Assembly: GCA_937996595.1 (NCBI GenBank)
Contig: CALKVC010000177.1
Coordinates: 1-12,457, forward strand
DNA: 12,457 nucleotides
Direction of reading: 5' to 3'
Origin: an uncultured Chitinophagaceae bacterium
GTDB lineage: Bacteria > Bacteroidota > Bacteroidia > Chitinophagales > Chitinophagaceae
The notes below the pieces were generated by a model that saw only the letters and a list, made by a program, of their open reading frames with translations, was not told the DNA's origin and did no database searches. This document shows, piece by piece, positions 1-9,500 of this stretch (within the stretch, counting starts at the first letter, position 1; every line of letters begins with the position of its first letter). Position numbers and translations under genes: made by a program.

Positions 1-424
1 AATACAAACAGTTGAATCTGAAAAGACCGTATTGCCTGTTTTCCTGGATTAAGGCTGTGTTGGTAGCTGAAAAAACGGGTAACCTGAATTTACAAGCATA
101 CTGCAGAAAAAAGAAACATTCGATATAATCGGTATACTTAAAACCAATAAAATCAATACTTTAGAATTCACAAAAAGTCCTGTTTTTTAAATTTAACCTT
201 ATTGGAATAAACCCGGATATGCAGGTACTGCGTATAATAAAGCAGTAATTACACTAGCATTTTACGTAAAATTTACTATATTTACAGGTATTTATTAATA
301 TGAATAGCAGTATTTTAAGACTCACCATATTATTACCTTAATACAATCAATGTAATATCCGGATAACACCTTAACCCCTGAATAAAATTAAATAGTCAGT
401 TTACAGATTGTTTAAGCCATAATT
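1..424. other. AT-rich non-coding leader upstream of the giant gene
   Basis: No convincing gene lies here. Two forward frames are open from the left edge: one ends in TAA at 50-52 and one in TAA at 126-128. Either could be the tail of an upstream gene, but the visible peptides (16 and about 41 residues) match nothing I recognise. After 128 all frames carry frequent stops. The stretch is clearly richer in A and T than the coding region that follows. Bacteroidota promoters usually have a TAnnTTTG box at -7. The nearest matches are one base off, at 157-164 and 277-284, and neither has a TTG at the expected -33 spacing, so no promoter is called. No GC-rich hairpin followed by a T-run is visible, so no terminator is called. 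Confidence 0.7.
259..272. promoter_or_regulatory. 14-bp perfect palindrome, possible operator
   Basis: The bases ATTTTACGTAAAAT read the same on both strands with no spacer. The palindrome lies about 150 bases before the start codon and just upstream of the weak promoter-like TATATTTA at 277-284. A perfect 14-bp dyad could be a binding site for a dimeric regulator. In such AT-rich DNA it could also arise by chance, and I cannot link it to a known operator. Confidence 0.2.
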
Positions 425-541
425 ATGAATCATTTTCTCAAAGCAATTGACAGAAAGCCAAACATTATTGTTGGTTTTTTTGTGAAGAGCTTGATATTAT
501 TAACGATAACGGTTGGTTTTTTTACATTACAGTCAGGTGCC
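425..541 (+). other. Signal peptide (residues 1-39)
   Basis: The N-region is long and basic (K6, R10, K11, K21). A hydrophobic core follows at about residues 22-35 (SLILLTITVGFFTL), then the polar end SGA before Q40. Cleavage by signal peptidase I after Ala39 fits the small-X-Ala rule. No cysteine follows the cleavage point, so it is not a lipoprotein. T9SS cargo crosses the inner membrane by Sec, so this end agrees with the C-terminal sorting domain. The segment carries two copies of VGFF (residues 16-19 and 30-33), both encoded by the same 12 bases. Confidence 0.9.
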
Positions 542-3500
542 CAGGTTTCCTTAACAGCCACTTCAGGTGTTCCTGCGGGAGGGTATACTACACTAAAGCA
601 GGCCTTTGATGCTATTAATGCGGGTATTCATCATGGTGATATCATAATCAGTATCAATGCAAATACGAATGAAGGCTCTACGCCGGCCACGCTTAACAGC
701 AATGATGCCGATCCGTCCAGTTATTCATCCGTATTAATACAGCCTTCAGATGATAATATTGTTATTTCCGGAAATCCTGCATCCGGTTTCGGCGTAATTC
801 AATTGAATGGTGCTGATAATGTAACTATAAACGGAGATAATCCTAATTCGGGAGGCACAAACAGGAACCTAACTATCAGCAATACCACCACCGCAACTTT
901 TACCGGCAATTCATGTATCCGGATAGCAACTTCTGCTGCGGTAAAATCGGCCGATAATATCGGTATTTTAAATTGCATCCTGAGCGGACATGTAACGGCA
1001 GGAAACAACAATGCCCTAACGGCCACCAGCAGTTCATCAAATATCAGTTTCGGTATTTATGCAGGGGGAAACGGCGGAGCAACAGCTACCGGTGCACCAA
1101 CTGCCATCACTTCAGAAACAGCCAATTCAGCACCAGTTGGCACAACGATGTTTTCATTTACCGTAACCAATAATGCCATCAGTAATTGCGGAAGGGCCAT
1201 AGTATATAACAATGCTTCCAGTGCCGGCTCCAATAATGTTTCGGTATCACAGAATGAAATTGGTACATCGGCTTCACTTGGCGCATACCCGTATACGTCA
1301 CCTTCGGGTACCGTATATGTATCAGGGATCTGGTTGTCGGGTGCAAACAATGTTACCATAAGCGGGAATACCATCAGCAACCTGATGTCGTATGTTCAAA
1401 CGGCCCGTACCGGTATTGACCTGTTCTCTAATATTTCAGGGACACTGTCAGTTTCAGATAATACCATCAACGGAGTTGTGAGTAACAGCGCCGGCGCCTA
1501 CCCGGCTTTAGGTATTTCTGTAAGTTCTGCCGGAGGCGTATATACTGTTTCCGGAAACAATATTTCAATCATTGAGAACAGTTCATCTGCTATCGGCGCA
1601 CCTGCCAGTGGTATCAGGATAAATACAGCCAGTGGCCCGGGCACCATTTCGCGTAATAAAATTTCTGCTGTAATGAACAGGAATGCAGGGCCTTCACCGG
1701 CACAGGGCATTTACCTGGCAACCGCTTCAAACGGAACCATCATCAGGAATAATTTTATTTCCAATATCATGAATGTTGGGCTTGGCAGTTTCAATTTTAC
1801 GGGAAATGCAAATGGTATACTCATCAGCAGTGGCAGCAGCCATAAAGTGTATCATAATTCCATTAACCAGTTTGGTACCAGCCTGGCAACAGGAACCAAT
1901 TCAATCAACTGCCTTTCCATTTCCTCCAACATTCTCCAGGGAATAGATATACGGAACAATATTTTTTCCAATACTGTAACAGGCGGAGCAGCCAATAACG
2001 TACATGCCTGCCTGTTCTTCCCCTTTGGCATTTCTGCATCCATGGGGCTTACATTGAATAATAACGCCTATTATACCGGCAATACAGCCGGATTATCCGG
2101 TATCGCTTTCGCCGGCTCCGTTTTTTACGCTGCGGCCTCTTTATATTCCGTTGGCAATTTCAATCCCCAGGTTACCGCAGGTGCAACAAACTGGCGCAAT
2201 TTTTCATCCGGACTGGGTGTAGGAACAAATGATTTTGCTTCTTTCGGCAGTACGGCTGCAGCACCGTTTGTGAGTGCAACCGACCTGCATATTCCGGCGG
2301 CAACCGTTACCCGGCTTGAATCGGGTGGTGCAGCTGTTGGGGTTACCAATGATATAGATGCTGATGTAAGGAACGCTTCATTTCCCGATATGGGCGCCGA
2401 TGAATTCAATGGCACGGTTACAGACCTTACGGCGCCGGCAATCAGTTATGGCCCGCTTACCAATACCTGTTCTATAGGCGACAGGCTGCTGCAGGTAACC
2501 ATTGCCGATATAAGCGGTGTGCCCGTAGCAGGTGCCGGATTGCCTGTGCTTTACTGGTTCATAAACGGGGTGCCCCAACCGGCAGTTACAGCAACGCATA
2601 TTTCAGGTACACTGTACGAATTTCTGTTTGGCGGAGCGGCATTGTTAGGTGATATTGTTACCTATTATGTGGTTGCTCAGGATAACCTAGGAAATGTGAT
2701 TGCACAGCCAACTTCAGGGGCGGCAGGGTATACAATAAACCCGCCGGCAGTTACTACAGCGCCGTCTACCCCGGGCAGTTATACAATACAGCCTGCATTG
2801 CTGGCCGGCACTTATGATGTGGGTGTTTCCGGTGCATATGATTATCCTACCATTACGGCCGCCATTAATGCCTATAATAATTCCTGCCCAACCGGGCCGG
2901 TCGTGTTCCGCCTGATGGATATCAATTACCCGGCCGAAACTTACCCGATTGTTATATCGAACCCGGAGGCGAATGCTGTTAATACCCTCACCATCATCCC
3001 AAATACCGGGGTAGGCGTTACCGTTAGCGGTAACCATGCCAGTGCCCTGTTCATACTGAGGGGAGCTGATTATGTAACGTTTGATGGGTTGAATACCGGA
3101 GGTAGTTCATTGAGCATTACAAATACAAACGCATTGTCTACGGCCACCGTATTCTGGCTCGCCAGTAATGGGGCGGATGGGGCTACGCATAATAATATTC
3201 TTAATTGTACCATTTCAGGAAGCGGCACCAGTACTTCATTCGGTTGTATTACTAGCGGCAGCATTGCTTCCATAGGCACATCCGCTTCCGCAGCCAATTC
3301 AAACAATACGGTAAGTAATTGTACAATAAAAGCAGCCCAGCATGGGATCTTTATTAACGGGTATACCGGAACGTATGATCAGAACTGGGTAATAAACAAT
3401 AACATCATCGGGTCTGTTTCTGTACCTGAAAAGATGGGTGTACGGGGGATTGCCATACAGGGTGTAAATAATTTCAGCATAACCGGCAATACGGTCAGCG

Positions 3501-6500
3501 GTTTAAGCATGAATGCAGCCGCAACGGTGGTAGGTATCTACGTTGTAGGTTATGCGGCAAACGGTACTATTGTTTCAAACAATATCAGTGATATCAGGCA
3601 AAGCAATATCGGTGGCGCAAGCTGCGGCATATACCTGGGAACGGGATTGAATACATCATTTGTAACTGTTGCCAATAATTTCATTTATGATATATATGCT
3701 ATCGGCAGCAGTGTGCTTACCAATAATGCCTGTGGGATAGTTGTAAACAGCGGCGGCGGTTATTCAATCCTGTTCAATTCTGTGAGCCTTACGGCAGCAG
3801 CCGGTGCATCCAACAGCATTTCTGCTGCAATTCGTATTTCATCTGCGGTTACATTCTCCGGCGCTTTGGACATACGTAATAATATTTTCTCGAACACAAC
3901 GGCGTTAGGTATACGCTATAGTATATACAATGCATCGGCGGCATCCATATTTTCATCCATCAACTATAATAACTATTACACCGGATCTTCGCCCATCCTC
4001 GCTTACCTGGAAGGCAACAAGGCAAATTTCCCAGCCTGGCAGTCGGTATCCGGGGGTGACCTGAAATCGATGTCTGCAGATCCATTATTTATTTCTGCAA
4101 CTGACCTGCACCTGCAACCTGCATCGCCTATGAACGCTATGGGGATTACAGTGGCCGGAATAGCTACTGATATAGATGCTGATACCAGGCTGGCAACACC
4201 AGATATAGGGGCTGATGAGTTTGACGCACAGGATTGTGCCGGCGCACCGGCAGGAGGAACGATTACTGCGTCTACACTGGCCTTATGTTTCTCAGGTTCA
4301 GCGTCTCTTTCTGCAACCGGCTATGCTACAGGTGACGGGATCACATATCAATGGGAATATTCTACCAACGGATTTGTTACACCACAAAACCTGGCCGGAC
4401 AAACGGTTCCAACAAATGCTTCAACAGGTTTATTGCTGGTTACTACCTCTTTCCGCTTAAAAGTAAGTTGTGCCAACGGAGGTTCCGTGGCATATTCCAA
4501 TGTTATAAATATTGCTGTTAATTCACCAGTAATCACAACTGCAACAGGGGCAACCAGATGCGGCAGGGGGACAGTTAACCTTACCGCCACTTCAACCACG
4601 CCGGGAGCTACCTTTAACTGGTTTACCACGGCTACCGGCGGAACTTCCATCGGAACCGGGAGCCCGTTCACAACGCCTATCATAACTGCCAGCACCAATT
4701 TTTATGTGGCGGCAACGGTTGGTACCACTACCGGAAGTGTTGGTCCCCTCACACCATCATCACAGGGTGGGACCATAGGAACACAAAATATTAACTGGGA
4801 TGTATTCTTTGATGTGCTGGAAAGTACTACCTTATTATCGGTAGATATTTTCCCCAATACTTCGGGCCAGGTATCCAGCCTGCTCATCAGGAACTCATCC
4901 GGTACTTTGCTGGCAACCATACCTTACACAACAACTGTGTCAGGCGGGTTGATGGCACAAACCATTCCTATAAACCTGGCTTTAACGCCGGGCACGGGGT
5001 ATTACATATCCGGGGCCATGCCTGCCGGAGGATTACAAAGGAATACTGACGGTGCCGCATACCCGTATTCATCATCAGCCATCAAGATAACGGGTAATGG
5101 GTTCCTGAATTCCTATTACATGGGTTTTTATAATTTCCAGTATTCGGTGGCCTGTGCTTCACCGCGTACGCTGGTAACCGCCACAGTAACGCCGGCGCCT
5201 CCCATTACTGCACCGGTGGCAAACCCATCGGTCATTTGCGTGGGAGGAACCAGCCTTTTGTCGGTTTCCAGTGCTAATACCGGATACTCATACTTGTGGA
5301 ACCCGGGCAGCCTGGCCGGTACGCTGGTTGGCGTAAATCCGGTAACAACAACAACATATACAGTTACCGCAACCGATGTTTCCGGAGGGCCGTTTAATGG
5401 TTGTTCAACCGTTGGCACGGTGAATGTATCTGTCCGGCAATTACCTACAGCGGTCACTGTAACACCATCAGCATCTACCGTTTGTATTGGAGGTACGGCC
5501 ACACTGCTTAATGCTACAGGAGGTGTACTGTCAAATATTACTGCCATTAGCGAAAATTTTAACGGGTTAACAAACAGTTGGCTCACATACAACAATTCTG
5601 TAGGAAACACACCTGAAGATGCCGCCTGGACATTACGGCCCAATGGCTATTTTTACAACTTTTCATTCAACAGCAATGATGCTTCTCAATTCTATATGTC
5701 TAACAGTAATGCACAGGGGTCTGGAGGATTGACAAATACGTTATTGCAATCACCTGTAATAAACTTATCAGGTTATACAACGGCCAACCTCAGTTTCTGG
5801 CATTATTTCAGGTACAGTACCGGAGCTTCCGCCATCGTGGAAGCATCAACCGACGGCGTTACATGGGCTGCGGTACCGGGAGGTACATATACTTCAACCC
5901 AGGGTGCTCCCAGCGGTTTTGTAAATGCAAACCTGAATTTGAATGCCTATGCAGGACAACCGATAGTGTATATCCGTTTTAATTACCAGGATGCCGCTTA
6001 TGGCTGGTATTGGGCGATTGATAACATTTTGCTTAATGGAAATGTAAATACAATCATGACCTGGACACAGGCTCCGGCGGCCCCCAATTCCATATTCACT
6101 GATGCCGGTGCATCTATCCCTTATATTTCAGGTACGGATGCGAATTCCGTTTATGTGCAACCTGCTGTTACTACCACCTATTCGGCTGTTGCCACCTGGC
6201 CACCACCCATCACCTGCAGCAGTTCCGGCAATTCAACGATAACGGTTATTCCTCCGGTAAGTGTTTCTATTACCGTTTCCGATAACCCTATTTGTCCCTC
6301 AGCTTCAGTTACTTTTACAGCCACACCTGTAAACGGTGGGCCAAGCCCTACTTATCAATGGCAGGTTAACGGGGCCAATGTGGGAACCAACAGCCCTACA
6401 TTCACTTATTTCCCTTCAGACCTTGACCAGGTAAAAGTGATCATGGTTGGAAACGGAACCTGTACGGCGGGGAATCCTGCAACAAGTAACACCATTACCA

Positions 6501-9500
6501 TGAGTGTTACCGGTCCGATAGCTGTTGGTGTGAACATTACAGCAAACCCGGGTAATTTCGTGTGTGCGGGTACATTGGTTACATTTACCGCAACACCCAT
6601 CAATGGCGGGCCTGCACCCACATACCAATGGAAAAAGAACGGTATCAATGTTGGTACAAACAGTCCAACCTATTCATATGCATTTGCCTATGCAGAAAAC
6701 GGCGATGCGATCACCTGCAGCATCGTTTCCAATTCTGAATGTATTTCGGGAAGCCCCACGGCGGTTAGTCCGCAAATATTGATGACCGTGAATGATATTG
6801 GGCCCTGCAGTGTGGTGATAGGCATTTTTGCAAACACGACCACCGTTTGTGCCAATACACAGGTAACGGTTAGGGCTACCCCAACCCGGCCGGGCCTGGC
6901 ACCTACTTATGAATTCTTTCTTAACAATATTTCGCAGGGGATTCAATCAAGCAATGATTTTGTATTTACACCGGTTAACGGCGATAAGGTAAGGGTAAGG
7001 CTTACTTCAAACTATACATGCCTGGTTGGAACCAATATAAGGAACAGCAATACGCTCACTATGACGGTGCTGCAGAACCTGCCGGCGAGTGTTACCATGA
7101 CCAACACGCCAACCTTGTGTTCGGGCTCTCCTATAACGTTTACGGCTACCCCAACAAATGGAGGGGTAAACCCGACTTATAATTTCCTTTTAAACGGTGT
7201 GTCAATACAGAATACCACCAGCAACACATTTACAGTACTCAGCCCGGTAAACGGCAATACGGTGCAGGTGATCATGACTTCTGACTATCTCTGCGCAACG
7301 GGCAACCCGGCTTCATCTTCCATCTATACCATTGCGCTTAATGCCAGCCCGGTGGTATCGGCAGCAACAGACTGTAATGCCCTGCTCCCGGGATCGGGGC
7401 AGGTTGCCAACCTCACTGCAACGGCGGTGGCAGGAAGCGGTAGCATAACCAACTACCAATGGGTGTTGAACGGTGTTACGAATGTTGGCGCCAACAGTGC
7501 CACGTATACCACCAATACAGCCGGTTCATATACAGTAATCGTAACCAATTCTAACGGTTGTAATACCACTTCATCGGTGCCTGTGGTGATAACCAATACG
7601 GGAGCCCCGCTGGCTGCCGGTACCTATATCATACCCGGTACCGGATGCGGTAATTTCGACAAAATATCCAGCGCCATAAATTATATTAATACCTGGGGCG
7701 TTGGAGGGGCAGTTATATTCGGCATTACACCGGGTTATACAGAAACGGCACCGCCCGGCGGATATGATATAACGGCAACGGGTACACTAACAAATACCAT
7801 CACTTTCCAGCGTAACGGTGCCGGGGCTAACCCGGTTATAACGGCAGGATTGCAGGTGGCGGGCAGTAATAAAGATGCGGTGATTAAAGTGACAGGCGGT
7901 GATTATATTACATTCAGGAACCTTAGTTTGCAGGAGAATCCTGGTAATACAGTGCTGGCTTCCGGTCCAACCAATACCATGACAGAATGGGGAATTGCTT
8001 TACAGTATGCCAGCAATACAAACGGTCCGGCTAATAATACCATTGAGAATAATATCATTTCACTAAACCGACTGTATCCGAACTCATTCGGTATATACAG
8101 CAATATGCGCCATAGCCCTGCCAATCCGGCTGTGCTGGCTGATATTGCGAATGTAAGCAGTGGCCTGAATAAAGTATATGCAAATGCAATCAGCAATGTA
8201 AATACGCCTGTGTTATTCCTGGGGGCACCGGCAAACCTGTCTCCCGCAAATGATATTGGCGGAACATCGGCACTTACGGGTAATATATTAACGAACTGGG
8301 GAAGCAATACGGCACCGGGTGGTAATGCCATTTTTGCCGGAACTGCCGCATCTATAACCGGGATTTCAGCCATGAATCAAAGCGGCCTCAATATTGGCTG
8401 GAACAATATCAGCAATACGGTTGGAATCAATCCGGGTGCTGCCGGTTTAAAGGGCATATACATTGATTTTACCGGCGCGGTATCAGGTACTTTTACCAAT
8501 TCGGTTAACAATAATACGGTTGCACTTAACAGTTCCGCCGTTACAGGAATCTTGGAGGCCATCAGTTCGGGCAATACTGCCGCATCGGGCGCTGTTGCCG
8601 GTATCACCATTGACATGAGCAACAACTCGGTTTCAGCTGCGTTAACCGGAGCTGGTTCAAATGTTTCGGTTACGGGTATACGAAATGAATTTCCCTGCGG
8701 AATGCTGGCAATTACCGGTAATACCACGAAGGGAAATACATCAACAGCCACTACGGGCGGTTATGCAGGTATTGTAAATAATGCCAACGTTGTAACAACA
8801 GTGAATATCAGCAATAACCAGTTTGGTGATGCATCTACGGATGCCATTAACTTTGGCGCTGCCGTTTCAGGAAATGTAATGGCCATTTCAAATACAGGGG
8901 CTGCGGGTACTGCAACTTTAACCATCAGTAATAACACGTTCACCCGGTTTGTACACAGTATTGCGTCTACGGCTCCTTATACATTCATCAACAGTACAGC
9001 CAGCCCTGCCAGCCAGCAGATATTGTCTAATAATTTTTCCGGTATCTCTATAAACAGCAGCGGGAACATCACGGGTATCAATAGTCCGTCATTATCTGTT
9101 AATAAACAAATCAATGGTAATTTGTTCAGCAGTATTACCGGCGGATCAGGTCCGCTTACCCTTATAAAAGCTGCCGGCGGTTCTACAATGGCTGATATAA
9201 ACAATAATAACATAGGGAATAATATAGCAAACAGCATTACCGCGGCCGGTAATATTACCGGGATTGAACTGACGAACCTGGCAGCCGGTATTACAACGGT
9301 TTCTGCCAATACGGTAACCGGTATAGCTGCTACCGGTACCGCTGCAACAGCCGTTAGCGGTATCATCACAGCATCACCGGTTTGCAGTATCAGTGGTAAT
9401 ATTGTCGGTAAACTGGCATCTTCAGGTAATGACGCATCCATACAGGGGTTACATGCCATAGCCGGTTCAACAGTGAACATTAATCAGAATACGATTACCA

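Noticed and set aside
3..128. Possible tail of an upstream gene in frame 3 (and a shorter one ending at 52)
   Set aside because: The visible peptides are too short and show no family signature; nothing tells which, if either, is real.
124..238. TATAAT boxes at 124-129 and 233-238
   Set aside because: These resemble the E. coli -10 box, but Bacteroidota use a different primary sigma consensus, and such strings are expected by chance in AT-rich DNA.
5128..5643. Open frame of 171 codons on the minus strand
   Set aside because: It lies wholly antisense to the giant gene. Its Val/Pro/Thr-rich makeup is the mirror of Asn/Thr/Gly codons on the other strand, and no domain is recognisable.
6257..7594. 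CRISPR array or DNA-level tandem repeat
   Set aside because: The repetition is in protein sequence only. Copies are ~84-94 codons long, diverged at the base level, and lie in an open reading frame.
8977..9480. Open frame of 167 codons on the minus strand
   Set aside because: Also antisense within beta-helix module 3. The hydrophobic look comes from reverse-reading Asn, Ser and Gly codons; there is no ordered membrane topology or start signal.
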